DNA of 36,964 nt from an uncultured Desulfotomaculum sp. (GCA_946411205.1 CAMKDG010000023.1:1-36964), one strand, 5' to 3'. Counted from the stretch's first letter, positions 7,726 through 15,752 are shown. Notes: generated by a model from the letters alone, not told the origin. Translations and numbers: made by a program.

Positions 7726-7796
7726 TACAACCTTTAAATTTGTATCCAAACTTAAAGTCAATAATATGAATCCGCCTTAGTTTCTCTCCCGAACTA

Positions 7797-8285
7797 TCAC
7801 CATATAAAAGTTACTGCTCCATTACCTCCAACAGAACCAGCAGCATAATCACTTCCTTTTCCACCTGCACCAGCACTATTGAAAACCGGACCACCTGCAC
7901 CACCTGCACCCCAAGTATTTACTACAGTGCCAGCTACACCGTTTCCTCCGTTTCCTCCATTTCCACCGCCATTTCCTCCAATCCCAACAGGACCAGGGCC
8001 AGTAGCATTATTATTTCCACCTCCGCCGCCACCACCGTAGGCAGTATAACTTGAAACTGTAGTATTCCCTCCAGCAGAACCAGTTCCCCCTTGCCCGTTA
8101 CCACCCGCATTATAGGAAACGCCAGCAAGACCACCAGTTCCACCAATTCCTACGTAATAACTTATTTGTTCTCCTGGTGTAACTGATAGGATGCCAATAT
8201 AAATTCCTCCAGCCCCTCCACCACTGCCTCCGTATTGATATTGGTAATTACAGCTTCCCACCACCTCCTCCGCCACCGACAGCAA
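7797..8285 (-). pseudogene. Glycine-rich distal half of tail-fibre-like protein (out of frame)
   Basis: The encoded stretch is very rich in Gly, Asn and Ala (repeated G-G-x-G-G and N-G-G-N-G), typical of collagen-like or glycine-rich fibre tips. It overlaps the 3' end of the gene at 8248-9117 in a different frame. The first frame ends in G-G-G-G-G-G-G-K-L and this one resumes at G-S-C-N-Y, so a single-base shift inside a G-rich run separates the halves. The ATG at 8285 has no convincing ribosome site and is probably not a real start. It may be a decayed gene, a phase-variable tract or a sequencing error. Confidence 0.55.
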
Positions 8286-9117
8286 TAAAGGTTATTTTGT
8301 TAACTCCAGGCGGTACAGTAAAATAACCACTACCAGAGGTGTATGTCTGTGAACCATGCGTAGGATATGAGACTAGTCCACCGGAATAATAACCTGCGGG
8401 TATAGGGCTTCCCGGCGTTAATGTAGGACTACCTAGGTTAGGCATTGTTCCGGTCAGATTTATTCCTGATGCAGAAGCGAAAGTCAGTCCACTAAGAACT
8501 TGAGTTATCGTAGCCGTACCCGTAACAGGGTTAACGGTACCTCCTGTTGTATAACCAGCAGGTACACTTTGCCTTGCTGTACTTGGATTATAGTTTAATG
8601 CCCCATTATTCGGCATCGTCCCAGTAACTGGTCCTGTATCAACAGTAGCAGTATATCCACTTAGTAACTGAAATGAAGTTGCGTTGCCACCACCACCTTT
8701 ACCCTGTACAATAAAATTTCGACTGGTTGTTTCATAACGCATTGAATAAATAATGTTGGCCTTCAGACCCCCGGGAGCTATAGCATTCCCGAGAGAATCC
8801 TTGATTTCCCTTGCTCCTAGCCCATTAACATTCAAAGTGGATGCACCCGTACTAGCGATATTAATTTTCACTGCCACAGCCATGCCATCCATATAGGCGG
8901 TAGGGACTGGATTTAGTATTATTACATAACTATTTGCTGAGCCTGTTGCTACAGCATACGGGATGTGATTCACATCATTGGCCAAATGTTCATCAAGATC
9001 CGTCTTTTTGGCAGCGTTTTGATCCATCAAATCTAAGTTTTCATTATACGCCTGTCGATTGAAAGTTTCGCTCCCCAGTGGTTTTTTAAGACCTAAATTC
9101 CTTGTCGTTGTAGGCAT
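8248..9117 (-). CDS. Phage-tail-fibre-like protein, proximal part
   Basis: The ATG at 9117 is preceded by AGGAGG at the usual spacing; an upstream start at 9207 lacks one. The 289 residues open with M-P-T-T-T-R-N-L-G-L-K-K-P. A segment L-N-V-N-G-L-G-A-R-E-I then recalls phage tail fibre or host-specificity proteins, followed by repeats of G-T-M-P-N and a closing F-T-V-P-P-G-V-N-K-I-T motif common before glycine-rich fibre tips. No other phage structural gene is nearby, so it is probably a stray cargo or surface-adhesion gene. It is cut short by the frameshift described for 7797-8285. Confidence 0.6.
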   Translation of the reverse strand: MPTTTRNLGLKKPLGSETFNRQAYNENLDLMDQNAAKKTDLDEHLANDVNHIPYAVATGSANSYVIILNPVPTAYMDGMAVAVKINIASTGASTLNVNGLGAREIKDSLGNAIAPGGLKANIIYSMRYETTSRNFIVQGKGGGGNATSFQLLSGYTATVDTGPVTGTMPNNGALNYNPSTARQSVPAGYTTGGTVNPVTGTATITQVLSGLTFASASGINLTGTMPNLGSPTLTPGSPIPAGYYSGGLVSYPTHGSQTYTSGSGYFTVPPGVNKITFIAVGGGGGGGKL

Positions 9118-9167
9118 TTTATTCCTCCTAATCCTTTTTTTGTAAATAATCTTCATGTAAAGAATAA

Positions 9168-9193
9168 CCCTAGTAGCTGTGTCACTACCAGGG
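9168..9193 (-). other. Hairpin upstream of the tail-fibre-like gene
   Basis: CCCTaGTAG (9168-9176) and CTACcAGGG (9185-9193) can pair with one mismatch. On the minus strand the following T-run is weak. It may be a leader hairpin or the terminator of something lost. Confidence 0.35.
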
Positions 9194-9525
9194 CATAAAG
9201 AGGACATATTAATTTAAGTTCATTTCTCCACAAACTCCCCACAAGCCATCTTATTCTCGCCCACCGACCGGACATAAATACTGAGCAGGAACCCTACCCC
9301 TTCTCCTTATGGCTATAAAGACCATTAATTTTCTTCACACCGCCACAGGTGGCGAGGTATTTGACATAGTGCGTCAGATACTCAGGTAGGTCATCTTTAT
9401 ATATTAATAATACTTTGCAAAAGGCACCAATGAATATCAAGTAAGGTTTTATACATCTCCTATTGAATATTCTTTCGAAATAATTTATGTATAGCATGAA
9501 ACGGCTGAAGAAAAAGAAATATCCA
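9194..9525. other. Non-coding stretch, nothing recognised
   Basis: I see no gene with a ribosome site and no strong hairpin here. A minus-strand frame at 9294-9551 gives an aromatic-rich sequence with no domain and overlaps the decayed ImmA copy. Confidence 0.4.
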
Positions 9526-9810
9526 CGCATGTAAAAAAAGTTGAGATACATACATTGTTTTAGATAGTCGTCTACTATCAGATCCTATATTGTACCAATG
9601 CACCCTAGCAGAGGAAATTGCTCATTGCTTGGTGGGAATATATTCTAACCCGTTAAATAAATAGCCATCATCAAGACCCAAAGAGTAATCGATGAGATGA
9701 GAGGTCAATTATGGGCGGTTAATTTCCTGGTGCCGATGGCTGAATTTACAAGATTCTCAGAATTTTATATAACCTTTCAACTGATGAGCTAGCAAGGTAT
9801 TTTAGAGTAA
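9526..9810 (+). pseudogene. ImmA/IrrE-type fragment, decayed copy B
   Basis: This is clearly homologous to 147-470. It shares the GATACATACATTGTTTT lead-in and then L-D-S-R-L-L-S-D-P-I-L-Y-Q-C-T-L-A-E-E-I-A-H. The zinc helix has lost its G-H-H and a stop follows at N-K-*. Later pieces (R-G-Q-L-W-A-V-N-F-L-V-P) are in shifted frames. Both copies are truncated at the same point, so the truncation came before the duplication. Together the copies form imperfect direct repeats about 9.4 kb apart. Confidence 0.7.
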
Positions 9811-9836
9811 CTATTGAATTATTGAATTCATTAGCT

Positions 9837-10521
9837 ATGTTATTAAAGAAATTGACCTTACTTACCTTGGTACTGTTTTTGATAGTTTGTACCGGTTGCG
9901 GACTTACTAACAGCAATAAAGAATCTGAATTTATTCTTTATCAGAACAAATCAGGGGTTACTAAGTTATCCTATATTGACAGCAATCCTATTAGAGAAAA
10001 GATTAAATTACCTAGTGGTTATGCTCCCGTCTGGTTAGATAAGGATAAAAATCTGATATGTATTGGCGGTAGCAAGAAGATAGAAATTGAAACCACTATG
10101 GATTCTAGTGTAATGGATTCATTTAATTCTGTTGCAATCTTTGACCTTACTAATACCGAGGAAATGGCCCAAAAAAGATGGTGAACCTTATGGTACGGAT
10201 TATCATGGTACAGTTTGTGTCATGGATTCAGAAGGCAGTATTTTCCCAATTTTAAAAGAAGGGGGTATCCGTTAGCCTCCCATGCGTCTGATTTTGACCA
10301 TGTTTGTGAAATAAAAAATGATAAAATTCTCTACACCGATAATACCGAAAAAAACACCGTCTATTTGGGGCAGCTCAAAGAAGGCAAGTATGAACTTTCT
10401 TCTGTTTTAAATAATAGCATTTTCAATAAAGAAACTTATATCAGGACGCAGTTTGTCACGGGTGTACATGGTATTTTGTGCAGGTCTTTGGGGGGAGGGC
10501 TGAATAAACATTCCCATTGTT
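9837..10521 (+). pseudogene. Broken lipoprotein gene with several frameshifts
   Basis: From the ATG at 9837 the frame gives a lipoprotein signal ending in lipobox C-T-G-C, then about 90 residues with short strands (S-G-V-T-K-L-S-Y-I-D-S, then W-L-D-K-D-K-N-L-I-C-I-G-G). It then stops near 10184. The sequence resumes in other frames (G-T-D-Y-H-G-T-V-C-V-M-D-S-E-G-S, later N-D-K-I-L-Y-T-D-N-T-E-K-N). The repeats of hydrophobic strands and Asp turns look like a beta-propeller surface lipoprotein. No ribosome site precedes the ATG; the related leader at about 4025-4037 still has one, which suggests a deletion here. Confidence 0.6.
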
Positions 10522-10573
10522 AAAATGTTTAATATAATTTAATAATAGCATTTTGCTGCTAATATCTGTTAAG

Positions 10574-10996
10574 CTATTTTCTCCCAATTTCAATTATTTT
10601 TTGTAGATTACTTCTCAGCTTATCTTTTTCCATATCCGATAATTGAGACAAAAACTTGTTATTCATATCTACTACAATTGCCTCGATAGCACAACGCATA
10701 TCATTTGCCTTTTTTGTAGCTGATACAATAATTGTCCTTCTGTTATTGGGGTCAATCTTACGCTCTATCAGTTTGTTCGTTTGCATTCTGTCCAGTATAC
10801 CAGAAACTGAAGATGCTTCTAACAACAGCAACTTTCCAATTTGCTTGGGCGTTAAGTCCCCGTTGCCCCACAAACAGTTTAGCACCCCATATTGCGCAGG
10901 CGTTATATTGTAATCAGACAGTTTTTGGCTAAAATACTGAAACACCGTATTTTGTGATGCACTCAATAAATAATTGATACAATGCTTTAGCTCCAT
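10574..10996 (-). CDS. MarR-family transcriptional regulator
   Basis: The 140 residues follow the MarR layout: a dimerisation helix, then the winged HTH (L-T-P-K-Q-I-G-K-L-L, E-A-S-S-V-S-G-I-L-D-R-M) and the wing with D-P-N-N-R-R-T-I-I-V. MarR proteins bind palindromes as dimers and release DNA on binding a ligand. It is divergent from the reductase gene at 11112 and shares a 115-bp intergenic region with an inverted repeat over the reductase promoter, so it very probably represses that gene. GTGAGG precedes the ATG. Confidence 0.88.
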   Translation of the reverse strand: MELKHCINYLLSASQNTVFQYFSQKLSDYNITPAQYGVLNCLWGNGDLTPKQIGKLLLLEASSVSGILDRMQTNKLIERKIDPNNRRTIIVSATKKANDMRCAIEAIVVDMNNKFLSQLSDMEKDKLRSNLQKIIEIGRK

Positions 10997-11018
10997 ATCA
11001 AAACCTCACTTTTCTATA

Positions 11019-11047
11019 TTGACAGTATATCATTATTCCGATAATAT
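11019..11047 (+). promoter_or_regulatory. Sigma-A-type promoter of the reductase gene
   Basis: TTGACA (11019-11024), a 17-bp spacer and TAATAT (11042-11047) match the vegetative consensus almost perfectly. They are placed to transcribe the reductase gene. Confidence 0.75.
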
Positions 11048-11064
11048 TCAAGCATAAGAATATT
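11043..11064. promoter_or_regulatory. Probable MarR operator
   Basis: AATATTC (11043-11049) and GAATATT (11058-11064) form a perfect inverted repeat with an 8-bp gap. It overlaps the -10 element and extends past the start of transcription, the usual place for a repressor site. Confidence 0.5.
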
Positions 11065-11111
11065 TTTTATTAAGTAATATTTTTATAAAGAACTGTTTGA
11101 GAGGCGTGATA

Positions 11112-12107
11112 TTGTTGAAGCAGTTTGATGCTGTTGTGGTGAGGGAGCAGGATGGAGCAGTTTCCTATTCGGTAGAAGTTGTTACTGATGAGCAGCTTTC
11201 TCCGGGAGAAGTAATCATTAAGGTTGCCTATTCTTCAATCAACTACAAAGATATGCTGGCAGTAAAGGCAAACGGTGGAGTAATTCGAAATTATCCAATG
11301 ATACCCGGTATCGATTTGAGTGGCACAGTCATATCTTCCGAAACAAGCGATCTTCAAGCTGGACAAAAGGTCTTGGTAACTGGATTTCAGATGGGCATGG
11401 GACATACCGGGGGGCTATCCGAATATGCAAGAGTGCCTGCTGAATGGATTGTACCCCTGCCAGATGGCTTGTCATTGCGGGATGCCATGATTGTTGGAAC
11501 TGCCGGATTTACTGCGGGTCTGTCCATTATGGCATTGGAAAAAATGGGAATGAATATGAGGAATAACCCTAATATTCTGGTAACTGGCGCTTCGGGAGGC
11601 GTCGGAAGCATTGCAATTCAACTGCTTCATAAATGTGGTTACACCAATATTGCTGCATTGAGTAGAAAATCAGCGGAAGAAGCAAGGCTAAAATCAATTG
11701 GAGCAACATACATTGTAACGCCAAACGACATCTTTCCAGATAAACCAAAGCCTTTGGTAAAGCAAAAATTTCACTATGTTTTGGATACTGTTGGCGGCGA
11801 TGTGGCCTCTGCCCTGATACCGCAAATTCATTACGGCGGTAGTATGAGCATGTGCGGTAATGCCGGTGGTATTAAACTTGATACCACCGTTCTGCCGTTT
11901 ATCCTTCGCGGTGTAAATGTTCTTGGTGTCGATTCCGTAAATTTCCCAATCGCTGAACGATTTTCTATATGGAGCCGGTTTGCAGGTGAGTGGCATATCA
12001 TGGATGATGCACTCGTAAGTGAAATTGATATGGGCGAACTGAAACAGACATTTGAAGCACTGAATAATGGAACCCACACAGGTAGAACCATTGTGAAAAT
12101 TAGTTAG
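11112..12107 (+). CDS. acuI: AcuI/YhdH-family zinc-free medium-chain reductase (quinone oxidoreductase-like)
   Basis: About 331 residues align along their whole length with E. coli AcuI (YhdH) from memory. Shared segments include S-I-N-Y-K-D-M-L-A, Y-P-M-I-P-G-I-D, the Rossmann V-T-G-A-S-G-G-V-G-S-I-A, the conserved L-P-F-I-L-R-G-V-N-V-L-G-V-D-S and the final G-R-T-I-V-K-I. The family reduces acrylyl-CoA or other enones with NADPH in the cytosol. I chose the TTG at 11112 (or 11115) because GAGAGG lies 7 nt upstream and matches the family N-terminus; a TTG at 11097 is too early. With the divergent MarR gene it looks like an electrophile-response unit. It is probably cargo, unrelated to the pilus or replication genes. 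Confidence 0.85.
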   Translation: MLKQFDAVVVREQDGAVSYSVEVVTDEQLSPGEVIIKVAYSSINYKDMLAVKANGGVIRNYPMIPGIDLSGTVISSETSDLQAGQKVLVTGFQMGMGHTGGLSEYARVPAEWIVPLPDGLSLRDAMIVGTAGFTAGLSIMALEKMGMNMRNNPNILVTGASGGVGSIAIQLLHKCGYTNIAALSRKSAEEARLKSIGATYIVTPNDIFPDKPKPLVKQKFHYVLDTVGGDVASALIPQIHYGGSMSMCGNAGGIKLDTTVLPFILRGVNVLGVDSVNFPIAERFSIWSRFAGEWHIMDDALVSEIDMGELKQTFEALNNGTHTGRTIVKIS

Positions 12108-12472
12108 TATTCGAGACAATAGGCGCAACAGTAGGGTGGCAGGATAAGGGATTTACCCTCCCCGCCGCCTTGCCTGTTACAACTCCATCTCTTGCGACCT
12201 GTGCGGCGGCTGTTCCCGCTGCTCTTGCCGCAGAATGCTGTCCGCACTTTTGCTGCTACGAATAGGATCTCCGCGGCCTCAGTTCTCGGTTTTTTGCCTT
12301 TAAGCTGGCGGTAAGCATTGGCGTGCCGGATATGCTCGTCCAAAGTCTTTAACCGCCGCTCAATAGGTTTCAGCTTATCCCGAGTGTCAAACTGCTTGCC
12401 GTACAGCTCGGTAACGTATTCTGTCAACTCCGCCAAGTCCTTAATGCCGTTGGCGGTGAGGAAGTTCAACAT
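12104..12472 (-). pseudogene. Remnant of a conjugative-element relaxase
   Basis: The first ~70 residues (L-T-A-N-G-I-K-D-L-A-E-L, Y-G-K-Q-F-D-T-R-D-K-L-K-P-I-E-R-R, L-D-E-H-I-R-H-A) match the C-terminal half of Clostridial transposon/ICE relaxases. After K-K-P-R-T-E the frame turns into unrelated Arg/Cys-rich sequence, consistent with a frameshift. The catalytic Tyr and three-His region is absent. It is noticeably more GC-rich than its surroundings and abuts the 3' end of the reductase gene, so the MarR-reductase pair may have arrived with this older element. Confidence 0.6.
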
Positions 12473-12505
12473 TTTTGCAGCATACTATACTGCATAAAGT
12501 AAGCA

Positions 12506-12718
12506 TTGATGAGCTTAATCTATCACGCGGAGATGCTAAAGAAATTTTATTTTCAAGTTGGTAATGCTATTATTGAAAGACTTAAGATTATTGGTTGGCC
12601 GCCAGCAAAACTCAAATGTCCCAAGTGTCAGGGAAATATGAAATTACAAAACAAAAAGACACTGCATTTAGTGTGTTGGGACCGAAAATGTGACGGAAAC
12701 CACGAACTGAAGTGGTAA
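12506..12718 (+). CDS. Small zinc-ribbon protein or fragment
   Basis: Up to 70 residues, with C-P-K-C-Q-G and a later C-W-D-R-K-C-D-G that could form one zinc ribbon near the C-terminus. There is no clear ribosome site for the ATG at 12506; an alternative ATG follows GGAG near 12533 but too closely. It may be the tail of a broken larger gene. Function unknown. Confidence 0.35.
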   Translation: MMSLIYHAEMLKKFYFQVGNAIIERLKIIGWPPAKLKCPKCQGNMKLQNKKTLHLVCWDRKCDGNHELKW

Positions 12719-12771
12719 TACTGACATGTCTTTAATTCAGTATGTGCAAGGGTAGTAATCCCACTAGTCAA

Positions 12772-12800
12772 AATAAAAAACCCAGCCTAGTTAGGATGAG
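12772..12800 (-). terminator. Likely terminator of the replication operon
   Basis: On the minus strand CATCCT and AGGCTG can pair around a short loop with one mismatch, followed by GGG and TTTTTTATTT. It lies about 60 bp past the last small gene of the minus-strand replication cluster. Confidence 0.45.
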
Positions 12801-12861
12801 TTCTTTAAAAGCATGCTTTACAACATCAAATTCACTTCGAGCAGCTTGTCCAGTAATGAAG

Positions 12862-12966
12862 TTACTTTTTAGCATAGTTATCGTCATCCTCATTTAACCA
12901 AAAGTCGTAAGTTGCGCCTTGTGCAATTACTGGTTCTAAATTCTCAAGATCTTTTTTATCACTCAT
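12862..12966 (-). CDS. Small acidic ORF coupled to the zinc-ribbon gene
   Basis: The 34 residues (M-S-D-K-K-D-L-E-N-L, ending D-D-D-N-Y-A-K-K) start at an ATG that overlaps the stop of the upstream gene as ATGA, with AAGGA upstream inside that gene. The overlap and an intact short acidic frame support translation. I recognise no family. Confidence 0.5.
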   Translation of the reverse strand: MSDKKDLENLEPVIAQGATYDFWLNEDDDNYAKK

Positions 12967-13394
12967 CTTAGGACATTCCTTGTCCTCAACTCCTCTCGAA
13001 CCAAATCAAATAATATCTGGTTCGGTGAAGACATTGCATTATCTTTAAGTTGTTTATAGACCCCAAGCAGTTCGATAGTACCCCTTGTTTTGATTTCAGT
13101 TCTAGCCCCATGGTCATTTTTTAGTTTATAAATCAGATTTTCCAAAGGGGTTTTCTCCCTGGGGATTTTGATAAAGCCACACGAAGGACAATGGACTATA
13201 TCACAAAAATAAAAGGTAACTATATCACCATGGGTCCTTCTATATACAGGCTCATACCAAGCAACTTGTTTGCGTTTGCAAACCGGACAATTCTCTAGAG
13301 TAGTGTACCAAGAAAACATATAAAGTTCGTCATCTATAAAGAAATCCTTAAAACACCCCGGATCTGGATTATTATCGTAAATTTTATTGACCAT
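12963..13394 (-). CDS. Uncharacterised zinc-ribbon protein
   Basis: The 143 residues carry two CxxC knuckles, C-P-V-C (about 37-40) and C-P-S-C-G (about 74-77), which would form one zinc ribbon. The C-terminal half is charged and helical. There is no TM or signal. It lies 27 bp downstream of the DnaC-like gene and overlaps the 34-residue ORF, so it is part of the replication operon. AAAGGGA precedes the ATG. A role in replication or DNA binding is inference from context. Confidence 0.6.
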   Translation of the reverse strand: MVNKIYDNNPDPGCFKDFFIDDELYMFSWYTTLENCPVCKRKQVAWYEPVYRRTHGDIVTFYFCDIVHCPSCGFIKIPREKTPLENLIYKLKNDHGARTEIKTRGTIELLGVYKQLKDNAMSSPNQILFDLVREELRTRNVLR

Positions 13395-13421
13395 ATTGTA
13401 ATCCCTTTCATCCTATTGTAC

Positions 13422-14381
13422 CTAGTTGCGCCCCATAACTTTTCGCCGATATTCTCCGAAACGCTTATTTATTTCGCTGGTCTCATTGTAGAGCTTTTGC
13501 TTTCTTATATCCTCCCCCACAATAGGCAAATATAAAGGATAACAAAGTTCTGGAATACGGGAGGCAATGCGTAGCCCTACAGCAGCTTCAAGCTGCGTTT
13601 GTGTGACTTCTCCCTTGTCATTTTTCTGTCCATCTACGTAGTCTAGGTTACTGGTAATAATGGTGGTCAATTTTTTATCTAATCGATGCCCTAGTATGCT
13701 ATAAATGGTGTTTAAGGTCCAATCTGTATAGTTGTGCGCACCCAGGTCGTCAAGAATCAGATAGGGAACATTACTTATTTTTTGAATCAATTCATATTCG
13801 GATTCTGCATCAACCGACTTATCCGTCATGGTAGATCGGATTTTCCTAAGCAGATCCGAAACCCCAACGAATAATACTTTTATATCCTCTCTTTTGGACA
13901 TCATGTAATTAGCAATACAACAAGCCATTCTTGTTTTACCGCTACCTACAGGACCATAAAGATATAAGCCTTTATTTTCTTTACCCTGTAGAATTTCATT
14001 AGCCAAAAAATGGCAGAAGTTAGCAACAAATTTTGCCCGATCACGATAAGTAATATCTTGTTCATAAACTGGGATAAGGTCCAGCGAATAATAATCAAAG
14101 TTTAAGTTACCAAACTGTGCATCACGCATGTTGTCCGGTATTTGGCATTCTTTAAACTTTTTCATAATGCTTTTTTGTTTAACACAGGCGCAAATTTGTG
14201 CCATGGGTTCACCATCATGGAATACCAGGTATCTGCCCTCATCCTTGCATATTTTACAATCGTATTTTATATTGTCCTCCCTTACGGGAAGTACTTTGTC
14301 AGGGTTATTCTCTTTAAAATTCCTTATTCTGCGCTCTAATTCGTTTAGATATTCATCAAAAGGATTATTTGTTTCAAGCAT
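13422..14381 (-). CDS. dnaC: DnaC/DnaI-like helicase loader ATPase
   Basis: The 319 residues have an N-terminal Cys cluster (C42-x2-C45 and C64-x-C66), probably zinc-binding, as in DnaI/phage loaders. The AAA+ domain has Walker A G-P-V-G-S-G-K-T (143-150) and Walker B L-I-L-D-D-L-G-A (208-215), plus an S-N-L sensor region and a terminal S-R-I arginine-finger-like motif. Such proteins load the replicative helicase onto origin DNA. It lies directly after the initiator gene, the usual phage/plasmid order. AAAGGAG precedes the ATG. The symbol denotes the family; dnaI is an equally fair name. Confidence 0.85.
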   Translation of the reverse strand: MLETNNPFDEYLNELERRIRNFKENNPDKVLPVREDNIKYDCKICKDEGRYLVFHDGEPMAQICACVKQKSIMKKFKECQIPDNMRDAQFGNLNFDYYSLDLIPVYEQDITYRDRAKFVANFCHFLANEILQGKENKGLYLYGPVGSGKTRMACCIANYMMSKREDIKVLFVGVSDLLRKIRSTMTDKSVDAESEYELIQKISNVPYLILDDLGAHNYTDWTLNTIYSILGHRLDKKLTTIITSNLDYVDGQKNDKGEVTQTQLEAAVGLRIASRIPELCYPLYLPIVGEDIRKQKLYNETSEINKRFGEYRRKVMGRN

Positions 14382-14442
14382 TCGGAATAACTCCTTTCGA
14401 TATGGGCCACCGGCCCAATCAATTTGTTTATATTATATCTTA

Positions 14443-15603
14443 TCACATATACATGCCCCTCATAACTGGTTTTTTTCCTTCCTGAATTTTGAGGTTGTTA
14501 AAAGATGTCTTATTGGCCCTAGTGTCAAAATCATTGCCCGGTGATCCGTCAGTGGACTGATTTGGTTTATAACCTGTCTCAATCCCCGCACGCAGGAAAC
14601 TCTCTACTGTTACTTTATTCCTTGCTGCCTGCTGTGCTAAGGCTCCCACTACATCAAGAAAATATTCTAAATTCCCCTGGCACTGAGGATGAGCAAACAT
14701 TCGCTTGATGAATTTTCGGCTGACTTTTTTACCGGTTGCATCTTCAATAGCCCGGTATACCGTTTCGACATCAGATTCCGAAACAACAACAACCGGTTCC
14801 GAAGTCTCCTCTTTGGGAGGTAGGCCTATCAAAGTAAAATTGTCTTTCTTGGTTGTTGTTGTTTTATTATTTATATTTATATAATTATCTTTAACTGATC
14901 GAGGGGAAGAATCTTCCCCCCGAGGCGGTAAAATCTTCTCCCCACTCACTACATCTTGGGGGTGTAATTTTTTCTCCCCCAAGATATTGGGGAGAAAATT
15001 CTTCCCCCCACCTACTAGATCTTGGGGTGTAAAATCTTCCTCCCCAACATTTTGTGGTGAATGATTCTCTAAATCCGGTTTCTCTACATACTCAAAATAT
15101 CCCTGGGCATTTTCCTGGTACCCTAGAGACATCAGAGTTTCAACGCAACGTTCAGTTAGTCTGGCCCCTTTATAACTTACAAAGACATTCTTCCCTTTGA
15201 TTAGCAATAAGTAATATTTGTCTATACGAGCTTTGTCCCTATCATTGACATATTCAATTACAAGACCTCTCTTAATAGCCTCTTGCAAACCACTCCGCAC
15301 GCTTTTGTCGGATAACTGGGTCCCTAAATCCATCCGGTACTTGCTTTCCCGGAAGAGCCATCCCTTTACTATTGCTTTTTCTTTACTTACAGCTCTACCA
15401 TTGACAAATTCATCAATGGTTAAATGCAAGGGAAGATCTCTTTCCTGAAAGCCCCAGGTATGGCGAAGCAGGTAATTGACCACCTTTACCTCAGCAAGGG
15501 TAGTCATTTGAGCAATTATATCAATCCAATCATTTGGGATCGGATGAAAGTTACTTTCGGGTGAGGGTAATCCTGCAGGTTTTTGAATCATTTTTTTAGT
15601 CAT
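14443..15603 (-). CDS. Replication initiator/primosome protein with N-terminal winged helix
   Basis: The 386 residues begin with a Phage_rep_O/DnaD-like winged helix (F-H-P-I-P-N-D-W-I, then L-A-E-V-K-V-V-N-Y-L-L-R-H-T-W-G-F). A linker from about 190 to 255 carries degenerate repeats of F/L-x-P-Q-D-x-V-x-G-x-K, followed by a second helical domain near 280-340. Proteins of this type bind the origin and recruit the loader encoded next. AGGAGG precedes the ATG. The upstream region holds a long hairpin, two palindromes and iteron-like repeats, so expression and origin function are probably linked. Confidence 0.78.
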   Translation of the reverse strand: MTKKMIQKPAGLPSPESNFHPIPNDWIDIIAQMTTLAEVKVVNYLLRHTWGFQERDLPLHLTIDEFVNGRAVSKEKAIVKGWLFRESKYRMDLGTQLSDKSVRSGLQEAIKRGLVIEYVNDRDKARIDKYYLLLIKGKNVFVSYKGARLTERCVETLMSLGYQENAQGYFEYVEKPDLENHSPQNVGEEDFTPQDLVGGGKNFLPNILGEKKLHPQDVVSGEKILPPRGEDSSPRSVKDNYININNKTTTTKKDNFTLIGLPPKEETSEPVVVVSESDVETVYRAIEDATGKKVSRKFIKRMFAHPQCQGNLEYFLDVVGALAQQAARNKVTVESFLRAGIETGYKPNQSTDGSPGNDFDTRANKTSFNNLKIQEGKKPVMRGMYM

Positions 15604-15646
15604 AATATGAACCTCCTAGATGCTCTTTTTAAATACCTCTAAATAC

Positions 15647-15684
15647 AAGAACCCCTGGCCAATTTGAATTGACCAGGGGTTCTT
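15647..15684. terminator. Strong hairpin in the leader of the initiator gene
   Basis: AAGAACCCCTGG (15647-15658) and CCAGGGGTTCTT (15673-15684) form a perfect 12-bp stem. It lies between the two palindromes and the initiator's start codon, so it is transcribed in the leader. The T-run is weak on both strands. It may be a bidirectional terminator or an attenuator of the initiator gene. Confidence 0.5.
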
Positions 15685-15689
15685 TACAG

Positions 15690-15705
15690 ATTTACTCGGG
15701 TGAAC
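15690..15705. promoter_or_regulatory. Palindrome copy 8, upstream of the initiator gene
   Basis: ATTTACTCGGGTGAAC keeps one perfect half site. It lies 86 bp before the initiator's start on the minus strand and 47 bp from copy 9. Confidence 0.55.
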
Positions 15706-15736
15706 AACCATGATTTTATTGAGAATATATTTGTAG

Positions 15737-15752
15737 GTTCACTCGGGTGAAC
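15737..15752. promoter_or_regulatory. Palindrome copy 9, upstream of the initiator gene
   Basis: GTTCACTCGGGTGAAC is identical to copies 1 and 4 of the defence island. Its presence here ties the island and the replication genes to one DNA-binding factor, if the palindrome is an operator. Confidence 0.6.

Noticed and set aside
7797..9117. Prophage
   Set aside because: Only a tail-fibre-like gene is present; no capsid, terminase, portal or integrase is nearby.
9294..9551. Minus-strand 85-codon frame
   Set aside because: Aromatic-rich sequence with no domain; it overlaps the decayed ImmA copy on the other strand.
14900..15050. Hairpins in the C-rich stretch of the initiator gene
   Set aside because: They lie in coding sequence and are explained by the repeated peptide.
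486..15752. Palindromes as Rho-independent terminators or parS sites
   Set aside because: They lack T-runs, stand upstream of starts, and do not match the TGTTTCACGTGAAACA-type parS.
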